Below, piece by piece: positions 32,587 to 41,700 of a stretch of DNA of 64,000 nucleotides. Source of the DNA: Chitinivibrionales bacterium (GTDB lineage Bacteria; Fibrobacterota; Chitinivibrionia; Chitinivibrionales; FEN-1185); assembly GCA_035516255.1 (NCBI GenBank), contig DATJAL010000052.1, positions 186,001-250,000 on the forward strand, in the 5' to 3' direction. The translations under genes and the position numbers were made by a program. The notes under the pieces were generated by a model. It was given only the letters and a program-made list of their open reading frames with translations. It was not told the DNA's origin and ran no database searches. Every line of letters begins with the position of its first letter. Within the stretch, counting starts at the first letter, position 1.

Positions 32587-33642
32587 TTAAGCGTCCAAAT
32601 ATTTCTGCAAGCCATCAGGGTCCGGAGTACTGCTGATGGCATCCTTCATTGAAATCATACCCTTATGAAACAGCCGCGCAAGGTCCTGGTTCATAGTCTG
32701 CATGCCCTGTTTCTGGCCGATCTCCAGCATCCCCTGCAGCTGGTGCACCTTGTCCTCTCTGATAAGGTTGCGCACGCCGGTGTTCGCCACCATGATCTCC
32801 GACGCAACCACCCGGCCGCCGCCGATGCGCGGCACGAGCGTCTGGCTCACGATGGCCTCAAGCACCATGGCGAGCTGAGCGCGGATGGTGGACTTCTGAT
32901 CGGCCGGGAAAACGTCGATGATGCGGTTGATCGATTTCGTGGCAGAATTGGTGTGGAGTGTCGCGAGCGTGAGGTGGCCCGTTTCAGCAATGGAGAGCGC
33001 TGCCTGGATGGTTTCGAGGTCGCGCATTTCGCCGATGAGCACCACGTCCGGGTCCTGCCGCAGCGCCACGCGAAGCGCGCTCGCGAAGCTCTCGGTGTCC
33101 TGGTGCACCTCGCGCTGATTGACGATGCATTTCTTGTGCTGGTGCACGAATTCGATGGGGTCTTCCACCGTAAGGATGTGTCCCTCAAGCTCGGAGTTGA
33201 TTCTGTCAACCATTGAAGCGAGGGTGGTGCTTTTGCCGCTGCCCGTCGGGCCGGTCACGAGCACGAGCCCGTTCGGCCTTTCGGTGAGTTTGCCGACGAT
33301 GACGGGCAGCCCGAGCTTGTCCAGCGGCTGGATGAGGTAGGGGATCTGCCTGAACACGCACGCGGTGCAGCCGCGCTGCAAAAAAACGTTCGACCTGAAA
33401 CGGCACAGGTTTTGCACCCCAAAGGAGAAGTCTACCTCTTTTTTCTGCTCAAAGGTTTTTTTCTGCTGTTCGTTCATCACGCTGTAACCGAGCTTGAGGA
33501 TCTGGTCCGGGTTGAGCTTGTCGGCGGTCATAGGCTTGAGGACGCCGTCCACACGGAACAAGGGCGAGGACCCGGCGGTGAGATGAAGGTCGGACGCCTT
33601 TAAATCGATCATCTGCTTCAGCAATTCTTGTATCGATGCCAT
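32587..33642 (-). CDS. pilT: Pilus retraction ATPase PilT
   Basis: 351 aa. Walker A VLVTGPTGSGKSTTLASMV (~residues 126-140), Asp box LEGHILTVEDPIEF, Walker B VVLIGEMRDLETIQ, His box GHLTLATLHTNSA. The C-terminal AIRAL-like helix region is present. The hexameric motor depolymerises type IV pili for twitching motility and DNA uptake. Upstream of pilC in one operon. Confidence 0.96.
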   Translation of the reverse strand: MASIQELLKQMIDLKASDLHLTAGSSPLFRVDGVLKPMTADKLNPDQILKLGYSVMNEQQKKTFEQKKEVDFSFGVQNLCRFRSNVFLQRGCTACVFRQIPYLIQPLDKLGLPVIVGKLTERPNGLVLVTGPTGSGKSTTLASMVDRINSELEGHILTVEDPIEFVHQHKKCIVNQREVHQDTESFASALRVALRQDPDVVLIGEMRDLETIQAALSIAETGHLTLATLHTNSATKSINRIIDVFPADQKSTIRAQLAMVLEAIVSQTLVPRIGGGRVVASEIMVANTGVRNLIREDKVHQLQGMLEIGQKQGMQTMNQDLARLFHKGMISMKDAISSTPDPDGLQKYLDA

Positions 33643-33889
33643 AATGCCTTAAAATTACTTTGTTATACGGTGAAAAAGAATAACTTTCTCCCCCTGGGAA
33701 CGGAGATGCGTCGTGTTACTACAATGATAACCTTAGGTGCATTGTTTTTCAAGGAATTACATTTTTTTATGTACCGGGCAGCCGATACTTGACTTGGCAG
33801 CATTACGGATTTATTATTTTAAAGTGCTGCCCGCCGGTATCTTTAGGGCCGGAGGTATCTCTTCTGTCAATAGAAAGGCGCATGCGGCG

Positions 33890-34402
33890 ATGATGACACA
33901 TTTCTTCCGCTTCACCGGTGTCGCGATGATTTTAATCATTCTGAATTCGAATTATGCCATGTCGAAGCGGCCGCAGGACGATGAGGCGCCGGCCCGCAAA
34001 ATCGTCCTCGCAGCGAATGACAAGCCCGCCGCCGAGACCTTTCTCGACACGCTGAACAGAGGAAGGGAAATCACGCTCAGCGACAAGGACTTCAATCCCA
34101 TCATTGCGGAAACGACCGCGATAGCGCCCGGCAAGGACGGCGCCGGTTCCTCCGAGGTCCCCAACGGTTTCAGGGTGCAGTGTTTCGCTTCGAGCCAGAT
34201 CGAGCGCGTCCGCGCGGAGCAGAAAAACATTGAGGCCAGGGTCCGCTTCCCCGTGTACATCATTTTCGCTGCGCCCTACTACAAGCTGCTCGTCGGCGAT
34301 TTTGTCAAGCGCGCCGATGCAGACGCGGCGCTTGTCAAGATGAAGGAACTCGGTTATGCCGACGCGTGGGTCATGCGCACCAAGGTGTGGATAAAACAAT
34401 AA
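33890..34402 (+). CDS. SPOR-domain protein
   Basis: About 170 aa from ATG 33890; the frame extends to 33737, but the added residues look non-coding. N-terminal hydrophobic segment (FFRFTGVAMILIILNSNYAM), a low-complexity middle, and a C-terminal SPOR/Sporulation-related repeat (FRVQCFASSQIERVRAEQKN, YYKLLVGDFVKRADADAALV). SPOR domains bind denuded peptidoglycan glycan strands at septa. Exported, and possibly lipid- or membrane-anchored. The start choice is uncertain. Confidence 0.78.
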   Translation: MMTHFFRFTGVAMILIILNSNYAMSKRPQDDEAPARKIVLAANDKPAAETFLDTLNRGREITLSDKDFNPIIAETTAIAPGKDGAGSSEVPNGFRVQCFASSQIERVRAEQKNIEARVRFPVYIIFAAPYYKLLVGDFVKRADADAALVKMKELGYADAWVMRTKVWIKQ

Positions 34403-34453
34403 CCTTCGGTCGTGCCGTCTCCCGACTCCAGCCGACCGCTGACTTTTACTCCC

Positions 34454-34975
34454 TTATTCTTTTTTGAGATCGACGGGGACGATGCCCTGCGGCGGCTTGA
34501 CAGGCAGGACTTTTTCGCCCTTTTGGGGAAGGCTTTTCTTGGCGGTGTCGAGCGCTGCGGTCGCTGTCGCGTTTACCGTCTTGGAAGGTGCGGTAACTTT
34601 GCTTTGCGCGTAGGCGGAGGATGATTTGGACTGATAGTATGCGAAGGTGAAATAACCGCCGGCGCCGACGCCCAGGGCGAAGACCAGCGCGGAGAAGAGG
34701 ACCCTCTTGACCCATGGCAGGTAAAAGATTCCGATGCCGGTGGGTATCATGGGCTTCGCGCACAGCGAAATGATCTTTTTATCAAGATGTTCGGGCGTGG
34801 GTTCGCACAGGAACGCCGCGCTGAAGTATTTTTTCCTTTCGAGGAAGTATTGATTGAGTTCGTTTGAGCAGCACTGGCAGATTTTAAGATGTTGTTCGAA
34901 TTCTGACGTTAACGGCTGGGATAGTTCGTTGGCCATGTACAGCAGACCACTTTCGTCCCACTTATTGCACTCCAT
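34454..34975 (-). CDS. Membrane anti-sigma factor (zinc-finger type)
   Basis: 173 aa. N-terminal zf-HC2/ZAS motif with His/Cys ligands (FEQHLKICQCCSNEL), a single membrane helix (~residues 88-112) and a Lys/Pro-rich periplasmic tail ending VKPPQGIVPVDLKKE. It overlaps the sigma-factor gene by 14 nt, the standard arrangement in which the membrane protein holds the sigma factor inactive until an envelope signal arrives. The trigger is unknown. Confidence 0.85.
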   Translation of the reverse strand: MECNKWDESGLLYMANELSQPLTSEFEQHLKICQCCSNELNQYFLERKKYFSAAFLCEPTPEHLDKKIISLCAKPMIPTGIGIFYLPWVKRVLFSALVFALGVGAGGYFTFAYYQSKSSSAYAQSKVTAPSKTVNATATAALDTAKKSLPQKGEKVLPVKPPQGIVPVDLKKE

Positions 34976-35525
34976 GGATACCCCTCTTTTTTAATTCTTT
35001 TCTGATATTTTTCAAGGCCAGCCGCATCCTGCCCAGCGCGGTATTGATGGGGCAGTTCATGATGTGCGCTATATCCTTGAAAGCAACATCACCGAGTTCC
35101 CTCAACAGAAACACTTCCCTTTGCATCGGCTCGAGCGTCTTCACCGCCTCGTTGATCACGGTGTTCAGATACTCGTTTGAAAGACCGACATCCGGCTGGT
35201 CCGGCCCTTTTCCGACGGACCTGTCGGTATCGAGAAGATGCTCGTTTTCGACTTTTACATGGCGGAAGTAATCGATCGTGCGCTTGTGTGCAATCCCGAA
35301 GATCCAGCTTAAAAAGTTGCGTTGCCTGTCGTACTGCTGCGCATTTCGCATCGCCGCCACAAAAGTGTCTTGGAGAAGGTCTTCCGCGATTTCACGGTCG
35401 CCGGTCATCCGCACCAGGAAACCGAACACACGGTTTTTATACCGCTCGTACAGGGCGGCGAAACCGTCGGAGTCACCTCTCATCCATTTGTCGAAGAGTA
35501 CCTGATCGTCCTGCAAACTGTCCAT
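34962..35525 (-). CDS. ECF-type RNA polymerase sigma factor
   Basis: 187 aa. Region 2 ALYERYKNRVFGFLVRMTGD and DLLQDTFVAAMRNAQQYDRQ, ending FLSWIFGIAHKRTIDYFR; region 4 LEPMQREVFLLRELGDVAFK, IAHIMNCPINTALGRMRLA. The two-region layout (sigma2, sigma4) is that of group IV (RpoE-like) factors. Translationally coupled to the following anti-sigma gene, so co-regulated. Target promoters cannot be deduced. Confidence 0.93.
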   Translation of the reverse strand: MDSLQDDQVLFDKWMRGDSDGFAALYERYKNRVFGFLVRMTGDREIAEDLLQDTFVAAMRNAQQYDRQRNFLSWIFGIAHKRTIDYFRHVKVENEHLLDTDRSVGKGPDQPDVGLSNEYLNTVINEAVKTLEPMQREVFLLRELGDVAFKDIAHIMNCPINTALGRMRLALKNIRKELKKRGIHGVQ

Positions 35526-35570
35526 AACTACGTCTGCTGTAAAAAAAATATTGCAATTTATTTTAAGTAT

Positions 35571-36023
35571 TTAAAGCAGCCCCAGGTCATTTAGGGCCTG
35601 TGAATAGACTTCCTTTTTAAAACCGACAATTCTTTTCAGCGCCTCTGTTGCGGGCGCCCACATGAAAGCATCGAATTCGGCGTGCTCATGGTTGAAATTG
35701 ATCGCAGCATCGTTTCCGGAAAATTCGGCAAAAATCCATTGCTGCACCTGGCCGTCGTAATTTTTGTGTTTGCTCCGCATCCCTTCGGGGAAATTGTAGC
35801 TGTACTGTTTTGCCGATATCCGGACCACCGTGACGTCTTCGGTGCCGATTTCCTCCCGGAGCTCGCGCTTCATCTCCGCAACGATTTCGGCGCCTTCACG
35901 GATGCCGCCCTGGGGGAACTGCCACCCGTCATCGGGAGGGAACCCTTTCCGGTGGCAGAGAAGCAAAAGGCTGGTGCCAGCTTTCCGCACCGCTATGCAG
36001 ACGTTTTTCCGGTATCGGGGCAT
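35571..36023 (-). CDS. rppH: Nudix hydrolase, RppH-like RNA pyrophosphohydrolase
   Basis: 150 aa. MPRYRKNVCIAVRKAG is the RppH/Ap4A-hydrolase N-terminus, GGIREGAEIVAEMKREL and REEIG form the Nudix box (metal-binding REL-x-EE intact; Ala replaces the first Glu of the loop consensus), and YDGQVQQWIFAEF matches the RppH GQ-x-x-W-F substrate motif. It removes pyrophosphate from 5'-triphosphorylated RNA to start decay, or hydrolyses dinucleoside polyphosphates. 19 nt after the giant TPR gene, so probably in its operon. Confidence 0.87.
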   Translation of the reverse strand: MPRYRKNVCIAVRKAGTSLLLLCHRKGFPPDDGWQFPQGGIREGAEIVAEMKRELREEIGTEDVTVVRISAKQYSYNFPEGMRSKHKNYDGQVQQWIFAEFSGNDAAINFNHEHAEFDAFMWAPATEALKRIVGFKKEVYSQALNDLGLL

Positions 36024-36042
36024 GGACCGATCCGCCCGAATA

Positions 36043-39000
36043 TTACCGTTTGGCGTTCTTCGCCTCTTCCTTTATCTCGGCGTTGTTCGGATCGAGCTGT
36101 ATTGCCTTGTCGAGATTCTGGAGGTACAACGCGTTGTTCTTCTGCATTTTTGCCAGCCGTGCAAGTCCCAGGTATCCGAGCGCGTAATTCGGATCGGCGC
36201 GCAGCGCCCGTTCAAAGAACGTCTTGGCCCACTGGGGTTTGTTCTGCTGCAGATGCACGTCGGCGCGCTCGTACAGCGCGGGCGCGTAGTTGGGATTGAT
36301 ATAGGAGATTTCCTTGTACGTTTCCACTGATTGATCCAGTTTCTTTTCGCAGCGCAACGCCCGCGCAAGGACCATGAGCGCTTCGATGTTTTCCGGGTCC
36401 GTGGCCTTGATGTCCTCGATGACATCCTCTGCTTCCTTGCATTTTCCGTCCTCATAAAGGGCCGATGCGTAAGGGAGTAAAATCTTGTTGTCGTGCTTGA
36501 TGGCGATGAGCTGTTTCATTTCTTCGAGCGCCTTTTTCGGCTGGTCGGTCTTCTTGTACAGCTCCACGAGCTGCAGTCTGATGTCGGCGTCATCGGTCTT
36601 GAGGGCTTTTGCCTTTTCGAGCACGTCAATAGCATCTTTGGCCCTGTTTGTCTTGATATACCCTTGCGCGAGCAGGATCATGATGTCGGGGTCCTTGTTC
36701 GAAAGGGTGTTGGCCATTTCGAGGTACACCATGGCATCGGTGACCGCACCACCCTTCATAAGGAGGTAACCCAGGCGTTTGTTCGCCTCGAGGTTCTGCG
36801 GGTCCATGGTGACGAGTTTTTTATACGCCTCGAGCTCGCCCCGGTCGTTGCCCAGTTTGTTATAGACCTGGGCCATTTCGATCCACATGGCAGGGATCGT
36901 GTCCGCGATGGTGGACGCTTTTTTCAGGAGCGCGGCTGATCTCGAAAGCATGGTCTTGTCTTTTGCGTACAGAATGCCCAAACGCAACATGTTGCGGTAG
37001 TCATTGGGAAACGCGGCCACGTTGTCCTCGTAAATTTTACGCGCGCGCATCGGGTTGACCTTTTCCTGCAGGAACCCGGCCTTGTACGCGACGTCCGGGT
37101 CTTTTGCGCCCGGAAGCATGGAATAGTCGGCGTACATGTCGACGGCTTTTTGCAGGTTGTTGTCCTTCTCGTACGACTCGGCGAGGATCTTGAGGACTTT
37201 CTTGATGCCGGGAACCGTGGGCTTGCGGAGCCGCAGCCCCTCGTAGATTTCCTGCGCTCTTTTGCTGTTGCCTGCGAGGTAATAGCTTTCGCCGGCGGCC
37301 ATGAGGTAGTCGATGTCTTCGGCGCCTTTTTCCTTGACAAGATCGAAATATTTGGTCGCCTCCTGATATTGCTTTTTCTGGTACAGCGCCATGCCAACGC
37401 CTTTTGCCACGTCCTGGTCGGTCGGAACCTTCTCGAGGTATTTCTTGTACACGCTGATGGCCTGGTCGTTTCGTCCGTCCTTGAGGTAGAGGTCGCCGAG
37501 CTCCTTGAGCTCGATTTCGGCCTTGGGGTTCATCATGATCACCTGTTCGTAAGTGATGATTGCGCCGTTCCGGTCCCCGGTCTTTGCCTGGCATTCGGCC
37601 AGCGCCGAAAGAACGTCAAGGTTTTGCGGGTCCATCTGCATGGCCTTCTGGTACATTTCGAGTGCCTTGCCGAACTGGCTGCTCTTCTGGTAGATCATGC
37701 CGAGCGTAGTGTACGAACCCACGTCGGCCTCTCCGGCCGCGATCGCGCGGGTGAGCACGCGGATGACCTCGTCCTGCTGGCCTTTCGCGATCACAAGCTC
37801 GGCGTAGCGCTTGAGGAACCCTTTGATGGTTGGATCGAGCTTGAGCGCTGCGCGGTAGGCATTCAGTGCGCCGTCCTGGTCCTTGAGTTCGTAGAGCAGG
37901 TCGCCGAGGTTGCGCTGCGCGACTGCGTCGGACGGGTTGAGCTGGATGTACTTGCGAAGGTAAACGCTGGCACCGCCCTTGTCGCCGCTCTTCATGCACA
38001 GCTCATACAGGTTGCGGAATACCTCGGGGTTTTGCGGGCTGAGCACGGACAGTTCTTTGTACATGTCGAACGCCTGCTTGGAATCCTTCTGGTCGAGCGC
38101 GTAACGCGCAAGCCTGAGCCGCGAATCGACGTTGGTCTTGTCCATCTCGGCGATTTTCTTGTCCGCGATTGCGAGTTTGGCCTTGTCGTTAGTCTGATCG
38201 TAGCATATCGCGAGCTGCTTCCAGTATTCGAGTTCCGACGGTTTTTTACTTACCAGAAATTCGAGCTCGTCCTTTGCGCCGGTAAAATTTTTGTCCTTGA
38301 GGTATGCCTTGGTAAGGATGATCCGCGCGTCCATGAGGTTGCCGTCCAATTTGATCGCCGATTCCGCCGCGTCGCGGGCCTTGTCCCACTGGTTGAGCGT
38401 CGAGGCGGTGATCGCAATGCCCTCCGCCGATTTCGCGCCGTGGTCAAGCAGGTAGCATTTCTCAAAATATTTCAACGCTTCCGCAAACTTTTTTGCCTTG
38501 AGGTTGTACTGGCCCAGGGTCATGTAAACCTTGGGGTCGTTGGGATTAAGCGATATCATTTTCTCGTAGGTGGTCTTGGCCTTTTCGCCCATGCCGTTCT
38601 TCTCATACAGGTCGGCAAGCCGCGCGGTGGCTTCGATGTTGTTCGGGTTCTGTGCAAGCGCCTTTTCGAGGCAGAGGATGGCCTTGGGGCCGTTGCCGGA
38701 ACCATCGTAGGCGTCGGCAAGCAGGAAATTGATGTTCTCGACGAATTTTCCTTGCGGGTCGGCATTGGCGATGAATTGGTATTGGGCGAGCGCCGCCTCG
38801 TAGTTTTTCTTTTCAAGATTGGCGTTGCCGACCTTGAGCCTCGCGGTGAGCGCTTCCGGCGATGTGGCGGTGCCGAATTTTTCAATGGCCTGCAGATAGG
38901 CCTTGATGGCGTTGTCCATATTATTGTTTTTTTCATTCGACACGGCGCGGGCGTACTCATCCATCGCGGTCATCTCGGGCCGCGACGCTATTTTCTCGTA

Positions 39001-39741
39001 TTCGCTCGCCGCGGCGAGGTATTTCTCCTTTTTATAGTAGCAGCGGGCAAGTTCGAGCGTGGCTTCGGTGAGAGAAGGGTTTTTTGCGGACGCTTCTTTT
39101 AAATAGTTGATGGCATCGTCCACCTTGTTAAGTTCCAAACAGACTTTTCCGAGCCTGAAGGCCAGGTCGGCGTCGGGCTGCCGAGCATAGGATTTCTGCA
39201 GAAGCGGCAGGGCATTGCCGTACTGTTTGTCGTTGTAATAGATGTTGCCGAGTTCGCGGTTGGCGATTGCGTTTGAGGAGTCGGTCTGGATCACCTTTTC
39301 GAGCGCCTTCTTCGCGTCGGCCGGCCTTTTGAGCTTGATGCAGGCGGCGGCGTATTCCCAGCTCGCCTCGGCGGTGAAATTGATTTCGAGCGCCTTCTGC
39401 GCCTTTTCGAGCGCATTTTCGGGCTGGTCGAGCTTGTTGTAGATTCGCGCCGCGCCGAGCAGCGATTCGTAGTCCTTGGGATTGAGACGCCACGACACGA
39501 GATAGCAGGCGAGCGCCTTCTCGATGAGGCCGAGCGATTCGTTGGCCTTGCCGAGCTTCACCCAGACATCGGCGGTCCTGGAGGGAGCGGGTATCTTGTC
39601 GTCGGCGTAATCAAGGGCGGCCTTGTAGTTCTTGTCGTTTATCATCTTGTCAAATGTGTCGTCGGCGCGCGACGTTGCCGCAAAAAGTGAAATCATGAAA
39701 AGTCCCGCCGCGCCGCACATGAGTAACCACCGTTTTACCAT
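36043..39741 (-). CDS. Giant secreted TPR protein
   Basis: 1232 aa from ATG 39741 (AAAGGAG 8 nt upstream; the 39759 start would add six residues). Signal peptide LLMCGAAGLFMISLFAATSR, then about thirty TPR units along nearly the whole length (for instance AEVLLSLGNYFYNDKQYGNA-like and LGMIYQKSSQFGKALEMYQK). No other domain is seen, so it should be a periplasmic solenoid scaffold, possibly for envelope complexes or polysaccharide export. The antisense strand carries long ORFs, which are shadows. Followed by rppH and, after that, the ECF sigma pair. Confidence 0.88.
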   Translation of the reverse strand: MVKRWLLMCGAAGLFMISLFAATSRADDTFDKMINDKNYKAALDYADDKIPAPSRTADVWVKLGKANESLGLIEKALACYLVSWRLNPKDYESLLGAARIYNKLDQPENALEKAQKALEINFTAEASWEYAAACIKLKRPADAKKALEKVIQTDSSNAIANRELGNIYYNDKQYGNALPLLQKSYARQPDADLAFRLGKVCLELNKVDDAINYLKEASAKNPSLTEATLELARCYYKKEKYLAAASEYEKIASRPEMTAMDEYARAVSNEKNNNMDNAIKAYLQAIEKFGTATSPEALTARLKVGNANLEKKNYEAALAQYQFIANADPQGKFVENINFLLADAYDGSGNGPKAILCLEKALAQNPNNIEATARLADLYEKNGMGEKAKTTYEKMISLNPNDPKVYMTLGQYNLKAKKFAEALKYFEKCYLLDHGAKSAEGIAITASTLNQWDKARDAAESAIKLDGNLMDARIILTKAYLKDKNFTGAKDELEFLVSKKPSELEYWKQLAICYDQTNDKAKLAIADKKIAEMDKTNVDSRLRLARYALDQKDSKQAFDMYKELSVLSPQNPEVFRNLYELCMKSGDKGGASVYLRKYIQLNPSDAVAQRNLGDLLYELKDQDGALNAYRAALKLDPTIKGFLKRYAELVIAKGQQDEVIRVLTRAIAAGEADVGSYTTLGMIYQKSSQFGKALEMYQKAMQMDPQNLDVLSALAECQAKTGDRNGAIITYEQVIMMNPKAEIELKELGDLYLKDGRNDQAISVYKKYLEKVPTDQDVAKGVGMALYQKKQYQEATKYFDLVKEKGAEDIDYLMAAGESYYLAGNSKRAQEIYEGLRLRKPTVPGIKKVLKILAESYEKDNNLQKAVDMYADYSMLPGAKDPDVAYKAGFLQEKVNPMRARKIYEDNVAAFPNDYRNMLRLGILYAKDKTMLSRSAALLKKASTIADTIPAMWIEMAQVYNKLGNDRGELEAYKKLVTMDPQNLEANKRLGYLLMKGGAVTDAMVYLEMANTLSNKDPDIMILLAQGYIKTNRAKDAIDVLEKAKALKTDDADIRLQLVELYKKTDQPKKALEEMKQLIAIKHDNKILLPYASALYEDGKCKEAEDVIEDIKATDPENIEALMVLARALRCEKKLDQSVETYKEISYINPNYAPALYERADVHLQQNKPQWAKTFFERALRADPNYALGYLGLARLAKMQKNNALYLQNLDKAIQLDPNNAEIKEEAKNAKR

Positions 39742-39879
39742 ACCGAACGCTCCTTTCAACGAAATCGCCGGATTTTTATCTGCAATTTTTGATTGGCTGA
39801 TGAAAAATAACCCCTAAATATATATAAGTGAAGGCCTTGATATGAAAGACAAATGTTTGTTTCGCGGTGTTAGTTCGTG

Positions 39880-40476
39880 TCATGCCGCGGGAAAACGCAA
39901 CATCGTTCTGAACCGATTCCAGTTGAACAGCGAACCGGGATCGCGCTTGATGTCTTTCCTGAGGCCGAGCCAAACGGCCTTTTTTCCCGCGATGTCTTCA
40001 TGCCCCACATAGATGAATTTTTTTCCGCGCCTTTTTTCGATGTTCCTGCAAAGGCTTGCGCAGGCGGCATATTGCCGCTTCGTAAACCCTGAGCGCGGGG
40101 TGGCGACAAGCTCGATTCCTATTGAGAAATTGTTTACCGCTTCGCGCCCGTCCCTTCCGGGCATGATGCTGCCGCCCGCGTGCCAGGCCTTTTTTTTCTC
40201 AGGCACAAGGCGCAGAATAACGCCGTTTCTTTGGATCAGATAATGGCTGCTAACGCCGTAATCGCAGAAAATTTTCAGCATTCTTTTCAGGGAAAACGGG
40301 CGGGCCGGAGTCACGTTCACCGCGCTCATGTAATGGATCACGATGGTATCGCAAAACGGAGAAGAGCGCTCGTCCCATAAATGTTTCTTGCCCTGCGCCC
40401 GCACGCAATCGGCCACCGTGGCCCTGCCCAGCGGGGTATTATTGTGGATGTCAAGCAGGCAGTCGGTGATGTTCAT
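39880..40476 (-). CDS. N-acetylmuramoyl-L-alanine amidase (AmpD/PGRP-type)
   Basis: About 198 aa from ATG 40476; the frame goes on upstream without support. Zinc ligands of amidase_2: His in DTIVIHYMSAV, then VSSHYLIQRNGVILRLVPE, AWHAGGSIMPGRDGREAVNN, FSIGIELVA, and KFIYVGHEDIAGKKA (second His) with a DPG (KRDPGSLFNW) that closes the site. No signal peptide at this start, hence perhaps cytosolic recycling of muropeptides. 22 nt after the phosphatase gene, same direction. Confidence 0.85.
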   Translation of the reverse strand: MNITDCLLDIHNNTPLGRATVADCVRAQGKKHLWDERSSPFCDTIVIHYMSAVNVTPARPFSLKRMLKIFCDYGVSSHYLIQRNGVILRLVPEKKKAWHAGGSIMPGRDGREAVNNFSIGIELVATPRSGFTKRQYAACASLCRNIEKRRGKKFIYVGHEDIAGKKAVWLGLRKDIKRDPGSLFNWNRFRTMLRFPAA

Positions 40477-40498
40477 GGGTGAATCCAAAAAATCCTTT

Positions 40499-40966
40499 TT
40501 ATCCCGATTTCCGCAGCAGGGGAATGATCCGGTCGATATGGCCGGACAGCGCCTCAAACGCTTTCCGGTAATCCTTGATGGTGCCGCCAACAGGGTCGTC
40601 GATCATTGCCTTTTTGGAACCCGCATGCTCCGGCCACGCGCCGAGCAGGAAGATTTTTTCATCGAGCGCGGGGTAGAACGTTTTGAGGAATTCCTTGTGC
40701 ACCGGCTCCATCACGAGAATAAGTTCTGCCTGCCGGATCTCATCGCTGACCAGCGACCGGGAACGCTGCTGCGAAATGTCGATCCCGTTTTCCGCGCACA
40801 CCTTGATCGCGAGGCCGGTGGGCGGCAAACGGTCCATGCCGTGGATTCCCATGGAAGATATTGCGAGGTTGTTTCCCGCAGCCGCGGCCCACCAGTGCCG
40901 CATGATGCCCTCGGCCATCATGCTGCGGCACCTGTTGGCGGTGCAGATGAAAATAAGCCTTTTCAA
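40499..40966 (-). CDS. Low-molecular-weight protein tyrosine phosphatase
   Basis: 155 aa. P-loop C8-x5-R14 (FICTANRCRSMMAEGI) and the catalytic general acid in the C-terminal IDDPVGG segment (~residue 123). It dephosphorylates phosphotyrosine, in bacteria often as the partner of tyrosine kinases controlling polysaccharide export. No kinase is adjacent; the Ser/Thr kinase at 43246 is 2.3 kb away. Confidence 0.9.
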   Translation of the reverse strand: MKRLIFICTANRCRSMMAEGIMRHWWAAAAGNNLAISSMGIHGMDRLPPTGLAIKVCAENGIDISQQRSRSLVSDEIRQAELILVMEPVHKEFLKTFYPALDEKIFLLGAWPEHAGSKKAMIDDPVGGTIKDYRKAFEALSGHIDRIIPLLRKSG

Positions 40967-41063
40967 GATTTCCCGCAGGTAAAGGTGAGTGGATAATCTG
41001 TCAAGGACAACTAAAATATATTATTTTTATTGTGGTCAGACGCTTTCATTATAAAGGAGCAGT

Positions 41064-41402
41064 ATGGCACTTTCGAACGAAGAAAAATCACTCATCGAAG
41101 AGGCATTGCAGGTATATGTCCAGCTCGTGGCGCGGCAACTGCCCAAGGCCCAGGTCCAGCAGGTGGCGCAGATCGCGCAGGGCATCGTTGGTAAACTGGA
41201 CTCGGTGGGCAGTGGCGGCAAGGGCGGCAAGCCGGAAGGCATCACCGACGAGTGGTTCAAAAAAGTGTGCCAGAAATGCGACAAGCTCACTCCCACGGGA
41301 TGTTCCGACAAGGTAACGGCCAAGTTCCCCGGAAAGTGTGATCCAATATTAAAATATGAGAATGAAAAGCGTGGGGTGAGGATGCCGGGAAAAGAGTTTT
41401 AA
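41064..41402 (+). CDS. Small cytosolic protein of unknown function
   Basis: 112 aa. Amphipathic N-terminal helix (EEKSLIEEALQVYVQLVARQ), a Gly-rich hinge (GSGGKGGKPEG) and a Cys-containing C-terminal part with CQKCDKLTPTGC, which might bind a metal. AAAGGAGCAGT is a good ribosome site before ATG. No family recognised. Confidence 0.65.
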   Translation: MALSNEEKSLIEEALQVYVQLVARQLPKAQVQQVAQIAQGIVGKLDSVGSGGKGGKPEGITDEWFKKVCQKCDKLTPTGCSDKVTAKFPGKCDPILKYENEKRGVRMPGKEF

Positions 41403-41434
41403 AATATAAAAGATTTGAGCGTTCCCCCGGTCGC

Positions 41435-41581
41435 AGGGACAAAATATTTTTTGTCCCTCCATCCGGGGTCGGTTCTCCCTTCGGTCTCGCCTTCGGCTCG
41501 GGCCGCCACGGCCCTATATGCCTGACGGCGCGGGCCGGGCAGCACCGCGCTCCGGCGACGGCCTGCGGTCGCCCCTAACGC
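41435..41581 (-). repeat. Structured repeat family A, copy 4
   Basis: On the minus strand it begins GCGTTAGGGGCGAC and follows copy 1 closely. Stem B is kept: GCTGCCCGGCCC with GGGCCG and GGCGGC, the A-to-G change giving a G.U wobble in this orientation only. It ends in a hairpin of unrelated arms (AGGGACAAAA 41435-41444, TTTTGTCCCT 41449-41458) but the same 4-nt loop TATT. Downstream of tyrS. Confidence 0.75.
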
Positions 41582-41677
41582 GTCGGCGAGCTTCTGCTTT
41601 GTAAACTATTGTCGTGACTCCAATCGACCTTCCGCTTATTAAGCGCGCTTGAGGATAAACGAGCCTTGCAAAATCCT

Positions 41678-41700
41678 GGGGAACCGCAAAGCGGTGCCCC
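41678..41700 (-). terminator. Possible terminator of tyrS
   Basis: GGGG-A-ACCGC, loop AAA, GCGGT-G-CCCC, a 5+4-bp stem with one mismatch, 16 nt after the tyrS stop on the minus strand. Only a short T-rich stretch follows, so termination is possible but weak. Confidence 0.4.

Noticed and set aside
37150-39102. 650-codon open frame on the plus strand
   Set aside because: Exact antisense of the giant TPR gene, with no ribosome site and a composition that follows from the repeats of the real gene.
14208-41581. Integron attC sites, suggested by GTTAGGC at the start of some repeats
   Set aside because: The repeat body lies on the wrong side of the core and there is no matching RYYYAAC partner or integrase gene.
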